Shown: positions 54,826 to 64,000, numbered from the stretch's first letter. The stretch: 64,000 nucleotides of DNA from Xaviernesmea oryzae (GCF_900109605.1 NZ_FOAM01000013.1:107328-171327); one strand, 5' to 3'. Translations and numbers: made by a program. The notes: a model not told the origin generated them from the sequence alone.

Positions 54826-55036
54826 CCCACATCTCCTGCGAACTGATCAGCTTACTTTCGCCGCTCTTGATCCGCGCCGTCGCCGCTTCCGCCAAAGCGA
54901 CGTCGTGCAGGTCTTCCAAATGCTGTTCCAGCACCTCGATCATATAGCTGTCCGGCTCGGCGCCGGCTTCGGCCGCATGTTTGAGGATCAGGCGGTGCAT
55001 CTCCTCGGGCATGCTGATGGTCACGCGCGTGTTCAT
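54809..55036 (-). CDS. Antitoxin of the RelE pair (ribbon-helix-helix type)
   Basis: 75 residues from ATG 55036 behind AAAGGG. It starts MNTRVTISMPEEMHRLILKHA, a ribbon-helix-helix DNA-binding strand-helix pattern, followed by a helical tail that would wrap the toxin (LHDVALAEAATARI, ending MWGDMDD). It probably represses its own operon. Upstream of and overlapping the toxin gene. Confidence 0.88.
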   Translation of the reverse strand: MNTRVTISMPEEMHRLILKHAAEAGAEPDSYMIEVLEQHLEDLHDVALAEAATARIKSGESKLISSQEMWGDMDD

Positions 55037-55183
55037 GGCTTGGCCCTTTATCTCTGAAGGCTTCGAATATACCAGTCCCGGCGGGCCGCATCCAGCCTTC
55101 GCCCTTGCCGCTCCCGCCGCCATCCTCTAAGAAACCGCTCAATTTTCGGCCTTTCCGCAAGGCCAAAACGGTGGATGACGATC

Positions 55184-56878
55184 ATGAGCGACAAGCAGAA
55201 GAAACCCCAGAAGCTGAAGGCCCGCCTGCCGCGCGGCTTTGTCGATCGCAGCGCCGCCGATATCCATGCCACCAATGCGATGATCGAGACGATCCGCGCG
55301 GTCTATGAGCGTTACGGCTTCGACCCCGTGGAAACGCCGCTGTTCGAATATACCGATGCGCTCGGCAAGTTCCTGCCCGACAGCGACCGTCCGAACGAGG
55401 GCGTCTTCTCGTTGCAGGATGACGACGACCAGTGGATGAGCCTGCGCTATGACCTGACCGCGCCGCTCGCCCGCCATGTCGCGGAGAATTTCCAGGAGAT
55501 CCAGCTTCCCTATCGCACCTATCGCGCCGGCTATGTCTTCCGCAACGAGAAGCCGGGCCCGGGCCGTTTCCGCCAGTTCATGCAGTTCGATGCCGACACT
55601 GTCGGCGCGCCCGGCGTCCAGGCGGATGCGGAAATGTGCATGATGATGGCCGATACGCTGGAGGCGCTCGGGATCAAGCGCGGCGATTATGTGATCCGGG
55701 TCAACAACCGCAAGGTTTTGGACGGGGTGATGGAGGCGATCGGGCTCGGCGGCGAGGAGAATGCCGGGCGGCGGCTCAATGTGCTGCGCGCTATCGACAA
55801 GCTCGACAAGTTCGGCCCTGAGGGCGTGACGCTGCTGCTCGGCGAGGGCCGCAAGGATGAGAGCGGCGATTTTACCAAGGGTGCAGGTCTTGATCCAGCA
55901 CAGATCTATTGTTTGGAACCACTTTTAAGCTACCAGACCGGTGCATTTGCGGTCGCAGGAGTCGGGAAAAATAATCCCATGTTTATGAGCCAGCAAATGG
56001 CTCCCCTTAATTCCTTTGGTGATGATCGCAAAGGTCACCAAATCGACGCTGTAGGTTTAGAAAACGCACTGGCGCTTGGTTATGTCGATGCCATGTTTCA
56101 GCGTATAGAAAAGACTTTTCCCGACCAGCGAGCACTGTTTCATCACGGGGGTGGCGCGTTTGACGGCTATGATGAGCTGACGAGGATCGCTACTTTGGCA
56201 TATGCCTCTGGATACAATGGAAAGGACGAACCAATCAGAGTTCGGATCGACCCCTCGGTCGTCCGCGGCCTCGAATATTACACCGGTCCCGTCTACGAAG
56301 CCGAGCTCACCTTCGACGTCACCAATGAAAAGGGCGAGAAGGTCGTCTTCGGCTCGGTCGGCGGCGGCGGGCGTTATGATGGGCTGGTCTCGCGCTTCAT
56401 GGGCCAGCCGGTGCCGGCCACCGGCTTTTCCATCGGCGTCTCCCGCCTGATGACCGCGCTGAAGAACCTCGGCAAGCTCGGCAATGACGATGTGCTCGGT
56501 CCGGTTCTGGTCACCGTCATGGATGGCGATGTCGAGGCCATGGGCCGCTATCAGCGCTTTACCCAGGCGCTACGCGCCGAGGGCATCCGCGCCGAGATGT
56601 ATCAGGGCAATTGGAAGAAGTTCGGCAATCAGCTGAAATATGCCGACCGGCGCGGCTCGCCGATCGCCATCATCCAGGGCGGCGACGAGCGGGCCCAAGG
56701 CGTGGTCCAGATCAAGGATCTGATCGAGGGCAAGCGGCTCTCCGGCGAGATCGAGGACAATGCCACCTGGCGCGAGGCGCGGGTGGCGCAGGAGACGGTG
56801 CCGGAGGCCGAGCTGGTCGAGAAGGTCAAGGCCATGCTCGCGGCTCAGGCCGAAGACCGCCGTCGGGCCGGCGCATGA
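55184..56878 (+). CDS. hisS: Histidyl-tRNA synthetase with a replaced, low-GC middle segment
   Basis: 564 residues, against roughly 505 in rhizobial HisS as I recall it. It charges tRNA-His. Both flanks are near-typical: [13 protein letters not shown], motif 2 [20 protein letters not shown], and after the middle [17 protein letters not shown] and [13 protein letters not shown] (HisA/B boxes). But residues ~230-355 (55870-56250) have a different base make-up (about 49% GC, counted by hand over 55921-56220) with codons TTA, ATA and AGA, rare elsewhere here, and a protein sequence ~58 residues longer than usual there. The frame stays open. The start is ATG 55184 (MSDKQ), 9 nt after another ATG. 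First gene of the hisS-VOC-hisZ-hisG unit. Confidence 0.92.
   Translation: MSDKQKKPQKLKARLPRGFVDRSAADIHATNAMIETIRAVYERYGFDPVETPLFEYTDALGKFLPDSDRPNEGVFSLQDDDDQWMSLRYDLTAPLARHVAENFQEIQLPYRTYRAGYVFRNEKPGPGRFRQFMQFDADTVGAPGVQADAEMCMMMADTLEALGIKRGDYVIRVNNRKVLDGVMEAIGLGGEENAGRRLNVLRAIDKLDKFGPEGVTLLLGEGRKDESGDFTKGAGLDPAQIYCLEPLLSYQTGAFAVAGVGKNNPMFMSQQMAPLNSFGDDRKGHQIDAVGLENALALGYVDAMFQRIEKTFPDQRALFHHGGGAFDGYDELTRIATLAYASGYNGKDEPIRVRIDPSVVRGLEYYTGPVYEAELTFDVTNEKGEKVVFGSVGGGGRYDGLVSRFMGQPVPATGFSIGVSRLMTALKNLGKLGNDDVLGPVLVTVMDGDVEAMGRYQRFTQALRAEGIRAEMYQGNWKKFGNQLKYADRRGSPIAIIQGGDERAQGVVQIKDLIEGKRLSGEIEDNATWREARVAQETVPEAELVEKVKAMLAAQAEDRRRAGA
55870..56250 (+). other. Low-GC replacement segment inside hisS
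   Basis: A block of about 380 bp encoding [17 protein letters not shown] to [10 protein letters not shown]. It begins near GDFTKGAGL and ends near RIDPSVVRG, two motifs that rhizobial HisS also has. Its last third ([16 protein letters not shown]) is still recognisable as the HisS insertion domain. Borders are estimated from composition. Confidence 0.75.
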
Positions 56879-57243
56879 GCATTCTCGGGCTCGATCATGT
56901 GCAGCTCGCCATGCCCGAGGGCGGCGAAGAGGCCGCGCGCGGCTTTTATGCGGGCCTTCTTGGCATGGCCGAGGAGCAGAAACCGGCGGCTCTGGCCGGG
57001 CGTGGCGGCTGCTGGTTCAAGGCCGGCAGCGCACGCGTGCATCTCGGCGTGGAAGCGGATTTCCGGCCGGCCCGCAAGGCCCACCCGGCACTTCTGGTCG
57101 ATGATCTCGCTGCGATGGAAGTCCGGTTCGCTGAGGCTGGGATTCCGGTCAAGCACGATGTGCCGCTCGACGGTTATGACCGTCTGCATGTGCAGGACCC
57201 TTTTGAAAACCGCATCGAGCTGATGCAAATCCTGGCGCGGTGA
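56875..57243 (+). CDS. VOC-family (glyoxalase/dioxygenase fold) protein
   Basis: 122 residues, overlapping hisS by ATGA. Typical starts [11 protein letters not shown] and Glu-containing end [13 protein letters not shown]; internal repeats of the babab fold ([11 protein letters not shown]..., [22 protein letters not shown]). Metal residues may be His8, His56 or so, and Glu near the end. Substrate unknown; it is inserted between hisS and hisZ and likely co-expressed with them. Confidence 0.85.
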   Translation: MSILGLDHVQLAMPEGGEEAARGFYAGLLGMAEEQKPAALAGRGGCWFKAGSARVHLGVEADFRPARKAHPALLVDDLAAMEVRFAEAGIPVKHDVPLDGYDRLHVQDPFENRIELMQILAR

Positions 57244-57247
57244 TTTC

Positions 57248-58387
57248 ATGCCCCTGATCGACATGCCGGATTTCGCCGGCGCGCTTCTCGACGAATTTGG
57301 CCGTCGGCGGACTCAAAGGGTAGATGCGCCCGTGATCCAGCCGGCCGCGCCTTTTCTCGATATGGCCGGCGAGGATCTGCGCCGGCGTATCTTCCTGACC
57401 GAAAGCGAGACCGGCGAGAGCTTCTGCCTGCGGCCGGAATTCACCATTCCCGTCTGCCTGCGCCATATCGAAACGGCGACCGGCACGCCGAAGCGCTATT
57501 CCTATCTCGGCCAGGTCTTTCGCCAGCGCCGCGAGGGCGGCAATGAATTTTATCAGGCCGGCATCGAGGATCTGGGCGACCGCAATTTCGCCAGCGCCGA
57601 TGCCCGCGTGGTGGCCGATGCGCTCGGCTGTCTCGGGCGCATTCTGCCCGGCCGCAGCCTGACGGTGACGATCGGCGACCAGGCAGTGTTCGAGGCCGTG
57701 GTGGCCGCGCTCGGCCTGCCCGCCGGCTGGCAGAGGCGGCTGGTGCGCGCCTTCGGCCAGCAGGATGTGCTCGATGCAATGATTGCTCGTCTCGCCCGGC
57801 CCGCACCGATGGCCGGTCTGCCGGATGAGGTCGAAGCGCTGCTGGAGGCCGGCAATGAGGCCGGCCTGATCGCCCATGTCGAGGCCGAGATGGCCCGCAC
57901 CGGCACGCTCACCAATGCCAGCCGCGCGCCTGAAGAGATCGTGCGCCGGTTGAAGGAGAAGCGCCAGGTGGCCGATGCTTCGCTCAACAAGGCCAAGCTG
58001 GATGCGCTGAAGGAATTTCTCTCGCTCAATGTCAGCCTGCGCTACGCGCCCGCGGTGCTGGCCGATTTCGCCCGCACCGCCGGCCTGCCGCTGCGCGATG
58101 CCATTGCCGGCTTCGACGCGCGCGTGGCGGCCTTCGCCAATGCCGGTGCGCCGCTGGCCGACATCACCTGGCGTGCCGCCTTCGGGCGCCCGCTGGATTA
58201 TTACACCGGCCTCGTCTTCGAGGTGACGGAGCGGGGCAAGCATGAGGTTCTGGCTGGCGGCGGTCGGTTCGACCGGATGATGACGCTGCTCGGCGCCGCC
58301 GATCACATTCCCGCCGTTGGCTTCGCGCTGTGGCTGGACCGGGTCGAGGCGGCGCTCGCCCCCGCAGGCAAGAGGACCGCGCCATGA
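57248..58387 (+). CDS. hisZ: HisZ, ATP phosphoribosyltransferase regulatory subunit
   Basis: 379 residues. A HisS-like paralog without tRNA charging activity that forms an octamer with short HisG and lets histidine inhibit the enzyme. Motifs: [75 protein letters not shown]. The C-terminus lacks the anticodon-binding domain. Starts 4 bp after the VOC stop and overlaps hisG by 4 bp. Confidence 0.95.
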   Translation: MPLIDMPDFAGALLDEFGRRRTQRVDAPVIQPAAPFLDMAGEDLRRRIFLTESETGESFCLRPEFTIPVCLRHIETATGTPKRYSYLGQVFRQRREGGNEFYQAGIEDLGDRNFASADARVVADALGCLGRILPGRSLTVTIGDQAVFEAVVAALGLPAGWQRRLVRAFGQQDVLDAMIARLARPAPMAGLPDEVEALLEAGNEAGLIAHVEAEMARTGTLTNASRAPEEIVRRLKEKRQVADASLNKAKLDALKEFLSLNVSLRYAPAVLADFARTAGLPLRDAIAGFDARVAAFANAGAPLADITWRAAFGRPLDYYTGLVFEVTERGKHEVLAGGGRFDRMMTLLGAADHIPAVGFALWLDRVEAALAPAGKRTAP

Positions 58388-59079
58388 CCATCACCCTTGC
58401 GCTCCCCTCCAAGGGCCGGATCAAGGAGGCCTCGGCCGCGCTGTTCGACAAGGCCGGGCTGTCCATCGTCTCGGTCGGCAATGACCGCTCCTATCGCGGT
58501 CGGATCGAAGGGCTCGATGGGGTCGAGGTCGCCTATCTCTCGGCCTCTGAGATTGCCCGCGAGCTTGCCGCCGGCACGGTCGATTTCGGCATTACCGGGG
58601 AAGATCTCGTGCGCGAGGGCATGAGCGATGTCGAGACCCGCGTCGACTTCTGCGCCCGCCTCGGCTTCGGCGCTGCCGATGTGGTCGTGGCCGTGCCCGA
58701 GATCTGGCTCGATGTCGAGACCATGGCCGATCTCGGCGATGTCGCCGCCGATTTCCGCGCGCGCCATGGTCGCCGGCTGGCGATTGCCACCAAATATTGG
58801 CGGCTGACCCAGCAGTTCTTCTCGCAGCGCCACGGCATCCAGCTCTACCGCATCGTCGAAAGCCTAGGCGCCACCGAAGGCGCGCCGGCCGCCGGCCAAG
58901 CCGATATCATCGTCGATATCACCTCCACCGGCGCGACACTAAGGGCCAACCATCTGAAGGTGCTGGCCGATGGCGTGATCCTGAAGTCCGAAGCCTGCCT
59001 GGTGCGCGCCCGCAAGCCGGCGCATGACGGCGACGCGCGCGTGGCCGAGATCGTCAGCCGGGTGGGCGCGGCACTGTAG
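58384..59079 (+). CDS. hisG: HisG, short-form ATP phosphoribosyltransferase
   Basis: 231 residues from ATG 58384, overlapping hisZ by ATGA. It catalyses the first step of histidine synthesis (ATP + PRPP). Motifs: [35 protein letters not shown] and the PRPP loop [16 protein letters not shown]. The short form has no regulatory domain, hence the need for HisZ. No terminator was noted within the next 120 bp. Confidence 0.96.
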   Translation: MTITLALPSKGRIKEASAALFDKAGLSIVSVGNDRSYRGRIEGLDGVEVAYLSASEIARELAAGTVDFGITGEDLVREGMSDVETRVDFCARLGFGAADVVVAVPEIWLDVETMADLGDVAADFRARHGRRLAIATKYWRLTQQFFSQRHGIQLYRIVESLGATEGAPAAGQADIIVDITSTGATLRANHLKVLADGVILKSEACLVRARKPAHDGDARVAEIVSRVGAAL

Positions 59080-59202
59080 ACAGCGGCCCGGTCTGTGTGG
59101 AATATCAGGCCCGTCTAACGTTCCGCGCTTTCTCTGCTGCCGCTGGGCTTCTGCCATGGGAGAATCGGAGGGCGCGCAGGACACCAGAGGAGAGGCTGGA
59201 AG

Positions 59203-59724
59203 ATGAATGGGACGGTTCGACCCGATGACGCCGCACTGATGGGCGAGGCGCTGGCGCAGGCTTCCCTCGCGCTTGAAGCCGGCATCTTTCCCGTTGGCGC
59301 CGTTCTGGCGACTGGCGAAGGGCAGGTCATCGGCCGCGCGCACAAGACAATGGCGAGCAACCATCTCGACCATGCGGAGATGAACCTCTTTCGCTCGGTT
59401 TTCGTCAGTCCTTATTCCCACCAGCGCGGTGATGGGCTGACGCTCTATACGACGCTGGAACCCTGCATCATGTGTTTCGGCACGCTGCTGCATCTGCCGA
59501 TTTCCCGGCTGGTCTATGCCATGCCGGATGCCTATGGCGGCTGCGCGGCCGTTCGGCTTGCGCCCAGCCCGCCGCGCCATGCGGAGCGCGAGGTCGATAT
59601 CACAGGTGGTGTGCGGCTGGAGGAGGCGAGGACCTTGTTCCGACAGTTTCTCGACACCACGGAGGAAGGCTTTTGGCGCAAGGGCGGCGCGCCGCATTTT
59701 CAAGCGGCGGTTCGCGGTGGATAA
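59203..59724 (+). CDS. Nucleoside/cytidine deaminase-fold protein
   Basis: 173 residues. Zinc motifs HAEM (His, catalytic Glu) and PCIMC (two Cys) of the CDA/TadA superfamily, with GIFPVGAVLATGEGQVIGRAHKT before. It looks like guanine or tRNA-adenosine deaminase relatives, but the spacing after PCIMC and a longer C-terminus suggest a nucleobase/nucleoside deaminase of unknown substrate. It may form a unit with the GST and reductase downstream. Confidence 0.85.
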   Translation: MNGTVRPDDAALMGEALAQASLALEAGIFPVGAVLATGEGQVIGRAHKTMASNHLDHAEMNLFRSVFVSPYSHQRGDGLTLYTTLEPCIMCFGTLLHLPISRLVYAMPDAYGGCAAVRLAPSPPRHAEREVDITGGVRLEEARTLFRQFLDTTEEGFWRKGGAPHFQAAVRGG

Positions 59725-59833
59725 TGGCGCAGCCGGCTTGCCACCTCGCGGCTTCGGCGCGCAATCTTCCGGCCACGTCCCTCTACCGTCGCGAAACATG
59801 CGGGCGACGGAATTTTCGACCTAGGAGCGCCCC

Positions 59834-60541
59834 ATGAGCGATCTCTCGAGCTTTCCCATCACCAAGCGCTGGCCGCCAAAGAACCCGGAGGCGATCCAGC
59901 TCTATTCGCTGCCGACGCCGAACGGCGTGAAGATCGCGATCGCGCTGGAGGAGCTGGGGCTGGCCTATGACGCACACCGGATCGACTTTTCCACCAATGA
60001 GCAGAAGTCCCCGGAGTTCGTCTCGCTCAATCCGAATGGCCGTATCCCCGCGATCATCGATCCCAATGGACCCGACGGCAAGCCGATCGGCCTGTTCGAA
60101 TCCGGCGCGATCCTCGTCTATCTCGCGGAGAAGACCGGCAAGCTGATCCCGGCCGATGCGCATGGCCGCTATGAGACGCTGGCCTGGGTGATGTTTCAGA
60201 TGGGCGGTATCGGGCCGATGTTTGGCCAGTTCGGCCACTTCTTCAAATTCGCCGCCGACAAGGTCGCCAACAATTCCTATCCGATGGAACGCTATCGCGA
60301 CGAATCCCAGCGCCTGCTGTCGATTCTCGAAGCACGGCTCGAAGGCCGCAGCTGGCTGATGGGCGAGGACTACACCATCGCCGATATTACGACGTTCCCC
60401 TGGGTCGAAGGCGCACGCAAATTCTATGGCGCGGCCGATGTGCTCGACTATGCCAGCTTCCCCAATGTGCTGGGATGGGTGGATCGCGCACTGGCGCGTC
60501 CGGCCGTCAAGATCGGCATGGACGTGCCGGCAAAGCCCTGA
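59834..60541 (+). CDS. Glutathione S-transferase (YghU/Nu-class-like)
   Basis: 235 residues with AGGAG upstream. N-terminal thioredoxin domain: IQLYSLPTPNGVKIAIALEELGLAYDAHRIDF and NPNGRIPAIID, ESGAILVYLAEKTG (Glu-Ser binds glutathione's gamma-Glu). The C-terminal domain has WVMFQMGGIGPMFGQFGHFF and the helix-cap motif MGEDYTIADITTFPW. The TPNG at the N-terminus suits Nu-class (YghU/YfcG) enzymes, which use glutathione disulfide. Ends 24 bp before the FAD reductase. Confidence 0.9.
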   Translation: MSDLSSFPITKRWPPKNPEAIQLYSLPTPNGVKIAIALEELGLAYDAHRIDFSTNEQKSPEFVSLNPNGRIPAIIDPNGPDGKPIGLFESGAILVYLAEKTGKLIPADAHGRYETLAWVMFQMGGIGPMFGQFGHFFKFAADKVANNSYPMERYRDESQRLLSILEARLEGRSWLMGEDYTIADITTFPWVEGARKFYGAADVLDYASFPNVLGWVDRALARPAVKIGMDVPAKP

Positions 60542-60564
60542 CACGGACGAGAGGCGAGACCGAG

Positions 60565-61797
60565 ATGGTGGTGAAGGCTGACGGGCGGCTGGTGATCGTG
60601 GGTGGTGGACAAGCCGGTTTTGCGCTGGCCGCCCGGCTACGGGCGCTGGGCGACCGGCGCGCGATCACGCTCGTCTCGGCCGAAGAAAGCCCACCCTATC
60701 AGCGCCCACCGCTCTCCAAAAAATATCTCCTCGGCGAGATGACGCTCGACCGGCTGCAGTTCCGCCCCGAAAGCTGGTATGCCGACAATGCGATAGACCT
60801 GCGCCTGTCGACCCGCGTTGCCGCCATCGACAGGGCCGAGAAGCGCCTGCTGCTCGATGGCGGTGAGCAACTTGCCTATGACGTGCTGGCGCTAGCGACC
60901 GGAGCAACGCCCCGCCGCTTGGCACCGGCCATCGGCGGCGATCTCGACGGCGTCTTCACCCTGCGTGATTTTCACGATGCCGACCGGCTGGCCAAGGCGA
61001 TGGCACCGGGCAGGCATGCGTTGATCATCGGCGGCGGCTATATCGGGCTGGAAGCAGCGGCGGTGGCCCGCATGCAGGGGCTGGAGGTGACGCTGATCGA
61101 GATGGCCGACCGCATTCTCCAGCGCGTCGCCGCTGCGGCAACGTCGAAGATCGTCGCAGGCATCCACCGGGCGCGTGGCGTGGATCTGCGGGAAGGGGCC
61201 GCGCTTTCCCATCTTGAAGGACGGGACGGACGGGTAGTGGCCGCCCATCTGGCCGATGGCACGGTTCTGCCCGTCGATCTCGTGATCGCCGGCATCGGTG
61301 TCTCGGCCAATGACCATCTCGCCCGGGAATCGGGTCTGCGCAGCGGCAACGGCATTCTCGTCGATGAATTCGGCCGCACGGACGATCCCGCGATCCACGC
61401 CATGGGAGACTGTGCCCTGGTGCCCTTCGACGACATGGCTGTGCGGCTGGAATCGGTGCAAAACGCGGTCGATCAGGCAGAAGCCGTCGCCGCGCACCTG
61501 GCAGGAAGCACCGAGCCCTATCGGCCCAAGCCCTGGTTCTGGTCGGATCAATATGACGTCAAGCTGCAGATCGCCGGCTTTGGCCTCGGCCATGACGAGA
61601 CGCTGACGCGGCCGGGTGCGCGCGAAGGCGCGGTGTCCGTCTGGTATTTCCGCTCGGGACGGCTGATCGCCGTCGACGCGCTGAACGATGCCAAGGCCTA
61701 TGTCACGGGTAAGAAGCTGATCGAGATGGGTGTTACCCCGGACAAAGACCGGTTGGCCGACCCTGCAACCGACCTCAAGACCTTGCTGCCGGCCTGA
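60565..61797 (+). CDS. FAD-dependent ferredoxin/rubredoxin reductase-like protein
   Basis: 410 residues from ATG 60565. Two Rossmann motifs: RLVIVGGGQAGFALAARLRALG (FAD) and ALIIGGGYIGLEAAAVAR (NADH). ESPPYQRPPLSKKYLLG, ATGATPRRL and the C-terminal DCALVPF... VQNAVDQAEAVAAHL belong to the reductase family feeding P450 or dioxygenase ferredoxins. No ferredoxin or P450 gene is nearby, so the partner is unknown. Confidence 0.9.
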   Translation: MVVKADGRLVIVGGGQAGFALAARLRALGDRRAITLVSAEESPPYQRPPLSKKYLLGEMTLDRLQFRPESWYADNAIDLRLSTRVAAIDRAEKRLLLDGGEQLAYDVLALATGATPRRLAPAIGGDLDGVFTLRDFHDADRLAKAMAPGRHALIIGGGYIGLEAAAVARMQGLEVTLIEMADRILQRVAAAATSKIVAGIHRARGVDLREGAALSHLEGRDGRVVAAHLADGTVLPVDLVIAGIGVSANDHLARESGLRSGNGILVDEFGRTDDPAIHAMGDCALVPFDDMAVRLESVQNAVDQAEAVAAHLAGSTEPYRPKPWFWSDQYDVKLQIAGFGLGHDETLTRPGAREGAVSVWYFRSGRLIAVDALNDAKAYVTGKKLIEMGVTPDKDRLADPATDLKTLLPA

Positions 61798-61891
61798 ACC
61801 CACAGCCTCGATCTCGGCATGACGAACGCCTGCCGAGATTGCCAATGCCCAAGGTGAATGCCGCCTTTGCACCTATCTGGAGCGCCGTCAC

Positions 61892-62458
61892 ATGTCCTTG
61901 GCCATCCGTCCTGTTCGCTTCGACGATCGCGCTGCCATCACCGATATCCATGTTCGCCAGTCGCAGCGCACCTATGCGCATTTTCTCCCGGCGACATATC
62001 TCCTGGAGGTCGTGCCAGTCGAGAAGCAGGCGCTTTGGCAGGACCGTATCGTGGAAACCGGCGCGGCACCCAACGTTCTGATCCGTGTCGCTGAAAGCGA
62101 GGAGGGGCTCGTGGCAGGCTTTGCCTGCTTCGTACTGAAGCCGGAGGATCCTTGGGGCGTTTATCTGCATAATCTCTATGTCGACACGCCTTTTGCCGGC
62201 CAGGGGCTGGGCCGCAAGCTCTTCCGGGCGGGACTTGTCGATCTGCCGGAAGACGCCCGCGATCGCCCTGTGCATCTCACTGCCTTTGCCGAAAACCGCA
62301 AGGCCTGCGCGCTTTATGATCGCCTGGGCGGTGTCATCGGCGAGCGTTGGATGACCGAGCGCGCTGATTGTCCGCCCATCGAGACGCTGCGTTATTGTTG
62401 GCCGGATCGCCAAACAGCACTCGCCGGGCTCGCCGGCGTCCTGCATGCTCAAGCCTAG
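61892..62458 (+). CDS. GNAT-family N-acetyltransferase
   Basis: 188 residues. LAIRPVRFDDRAAITDIHVRQSQRTYAHFLP at the start, LHNLYVDTPFAGQGLGRKLF (acetyl-CoA loop GQGLGRK) and AFAENRKACALYDRLGGVIGERW near the end. A substrate cannot be named. It ends 55 bp from the converging ParA gene. Confidence 0.9.
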   Translation: MSLAIRPVRFDDRAAITDIHVRQSQRTYAHFLPATYLLEVVPVEKQALWQDRIVETGAAPNVLIRVAESEEGLVAGFACFVLKPEDPWGVYLHNLYVDTPFAGQGLGRKLFRAGLVDLPEDARDRPVHLTAFAENRKACALYDRLGGVIGERWMTERADCPPIETLRYCWPDRQTALAGLAGVLHAQA

Positions 62459-62513
62459 AGCTTAAGACCAAAGGTCGGAATGGGTTCGAGGCTCTCTTCT
62501 CGTCCTCCCCAAC

Positions 62514-63170
62514 TCAGGAGGCCAGGCGCTTCTGCACCGCATCTGTGAGGTATAGAATGTCGCGGCGAGCTTTTTCCAGATTGTGGATCCGAGGATCTTC
62601 AGCGCCGAACAATGATTCCATCTTCATGAACATGTCGCGATAGGCGCTGCGCTCAAGGATGGCCGCGTCCAGGAACGGGATCTTCTGCTCGGCGATGACC
62701 TGGTTCACATGCTTGGCGGAATGGGTAAGCACGATAGGATTGAGCCGCGTCAGCAGAACTGACGACTTGATCACCATCCGCCGGTTTTCCTCCACCAGCT
62801 TCAAGAGATTGAGCGTGTGGATGGCGCCCCGTGCATCGACGGCGGAGCCTTGCATCGGCACGACCACGAAATCCGAGAGCGCGAAGGTCAGCGCATTCAT
62901 CACGTCGGTTGCGGCGGAGAGGTCGACGACGATGAAATCGGCTTGCCGTTTGAACTGATCCAGATGGCGCGAGATATCGGCCGCCTTTTCGGCGCGTGCG
63001 GAGGACAGCCTGCTTGGTCCTGCCGTCGAACACCACTCGTGAAGCGTCCACAGCGGGTCACAGTCGAGAGCTGCGACGCGATAGCCACGCTCGATCAGGC
63101 CTGAAATGAGCAGCGCCGAACTGGTCGTCTTGCCGGAACCGCCCTTGATATTTGCAAAGCTGATGATCAT
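62514..63170 (-). CDS. Orphan ParA/VirC1-like ATPase
   Basis: 218 residues from ATG 63170 (a TTG 9 nt upstream is possible). Deviant Walker A FANIKGGSGKTTSSALL, Walker A' DFIVVDLSAATD and the motif DCDPL. Such ATPases move DNA or proteins (VirC1 of Agrobacterium helps T-DNA transfer). No ParB or parS is beside it, and no CDS follows within the window except the IS edge. The orphan state with an IS next to it suggests mobile-element origin. Confidence 0.85.
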   Translation of the reverse strand: MIISFANIKGGSGKTTSSALLISGLIERGYRVAALDCDPLWTLHEWCSTAGPSRLSSARAEKAADISRHLDQFKRQADFIVVDLSAATDVMNALTFALSDFVVVPMQGSAVDARGAIHTLNLLKLVEENRRMVIKSSVLLTRLNPIVLTHSAKHVNQVIAEQKIPFLDAAILERSAYRDMFMKMESLFGAEDPRIHNLEKARRDILYLTDAVQKRLAS

Positions 63171-63681
63171 GCCGATCAAAAAACCAGATCAACGAAGGCC
63201 GGCTCTGCCGTGATGTGCGTATACAATGGTCACCTCTCATGACGCCTTGCCGCACTGCGCCATCGACGTTCCCAGAATCAAATTCCCCAAGCCCATTATT
63301 CATAAAAAAGAAGTTATTGAAATACGATAAATAGGGATAAACTTATAAGCGATAGCCGATTAGACTTGATGGGAATATGACAATTTTCGTCATCTCTACA
63401 ATTATGCCATGAGCGGCTTCAGCCGATGCATCCGGCCCAATGCCTGGCACGCGCCACGAATGCCGGATCTTGGCGAGCCAAGCCCAGCCCGTTCAGCATG
63501 GCCACGCCTTGCCGCAATACGGACAGCTCGTTGAGGCGACGGGGCCGGATTTTGCGGGTCTGCTGGAGCCTACCGTCTTCGTTCTCTCACTTGATCCCTT
63601 TCGCGCGCACCCCTTGAAACCTCGTCTTACGGGCCGCGCCGACGCCACCCATCCGCCAAGCCATCCTAAAGCATGTCGCAT
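63171..63681. other. 511-bp region between ParA and the IS630 transposase
   Basis: The stretch 63300-63410 is AT-rich, the rest GC-rich. It may contain the IS end and its TA target, but I could not fix the terminal inverted repeat without the other end. No gene was supported; open frames there overlap each other on both strands. Confidence 0.4.
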
Positions 63682-64000
63682 TTATTCAGCCTCATATCCT
63701 GCGGCTTTGAAGAAGTTTCGGCATTCGGTGACGGAGAAGAGGCTGATGATGTCACCGAGGGCTTGGGCAAGCGCGTCGAAGCTTCTGGCGGCTCGCTTTC
63801 GTAAGAGCGCCTTGAGCTTTGAGAACGCCATTTCGATGGGGTTCAGGTCCGGCGAATAGGGCGGCAGGAAGAGCAGCCACGCTCCCTTGGCCTTGACCAA
63901 CTGTTCTGCTCGTTCACTTTTGTGGAAACCGACATTGTCGAGAATGACGACATCGCCGGGCGACAGTGTCGGCACAAGCTGTGTCTCGATCCAGGTTTCG
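63682..64000 (-). mobile_element. IS630-family transposase, 3' part (rest beyond window)
   Basis: The frame is open from the stop at 63682 to the window edge (106 codons visible). DVVILDNVGFHKSER, LLFLPPYSPDLNPIEMAFSKLKALLRK (the DDE-type catalytic Asp...Glu motif) is a hallmark of IS630-type transposases. The upstream part with the first Asp is cut off, so completeness cannot be judged. Confidence 0.92.

Noticed and set aside
63426..63859. Open frames on both strands between ParA and the IS630 gene
   Set aside because: They overlap the transposase antisense and each other, and lack any protein pattern.

Overview
The window is chromosomal DNA from an alphaproteobacterium of the Rhizobiales, most likely Rhizobiaceae (the Rhizobium/Agrobacterium/Allorhizobium group). 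The evidence is the high GC content, the PhyR-NepR-EcfG general stress response, a HisS whose flanks closely follow rhizobial HisS, LpxQ-type lipid A oxidase, DUF1476 (the ATP synthase zeta inhibitor), DUF1127, TIGR02587/02588 and a short HisG with HisZ. Functions are assigned from motifs and recall of protein families; no database search was run.

Layout. 1-6.2 kb: the end of a sensor kinase gene, RidA, a Tat-exported carbonic anhydrase, a tiny membrane protein, an AI-2E-type permease and a DadA-like oxidoreductase. 6.3-25.2 kb: a general stress response (GSR) island. It holds phyR, nepR, a second NepR-like gene, many small envelope proteins (DUF3309, glycine zipper, PRC-barrel, DUF1328, BON, two single-pass proteins with Ala/Pro/Thr tails), a stand-alone CheB, a large CheB*-CheR-PAS-HWE kinase broken by an in-frame amber codon, a FATGUY single-domain receiver and an EcfG-type sigma factor. 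Eight exact copies of the EcfG promoter pattern GGAAC-N16/17-CGTT lie between 8.6 and 18.6 kb, with three copies one base off nearby. 25.4-36.8 kb: tRNA-Gln, an exopolyphosphatase with a very long disordered extension, rlmE, Nudix, MFS, MBL hydrolase, zeta inhibitor, guaB, MAPEG and a 3-hydroxybutyrate dehydrogenase. 36.9-47 kb: phosphatase, oxyR/katA (divergent), a LysR regulator, DUF1127, gshA, rsmE and a Pit phosphate transporter. 47.5-55 kb: Nudix, lpxQ, two L,D-transpeptidases, tag, DUF305 with a Cys/His-rich partner, a SAM-fold protein and a RelE-type toxin-antitoxin pair. 55.2-62.5 kb: hisS-VOC-hisZ-hisG, a deaminase, GST, an FAD reductase and a GNAT. 62.5-64 kb: an orphan ParA/VirC1-like ATPase and the 3' part of an IS630 transposase that runs off the window.

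How the genes work together. In this system a HWE/HisKA2 kinase normally phosphorylates PhyR, PhyR then binds NepR, and EcfG is released to transcribe GGAAC-CGTT promoters. Here regulators and many targets are close neighbours, and one target is itself a NepR-like protein, which suggests a feedback loop. The oxidative-stress genes (oxyR, katA, gshA, a GST) and envelope genes (lpxQ, L,D-transpeptidases) are further apart and no EcfG promoter was found for them.

The points most worth a second look are the NepR paralog, the amber stop and catalytically dead CheB domain in the big kinase, an EcfG promoter with no obvious gene at 9.9 kb, and a low-GC replacement segment inside hisS.
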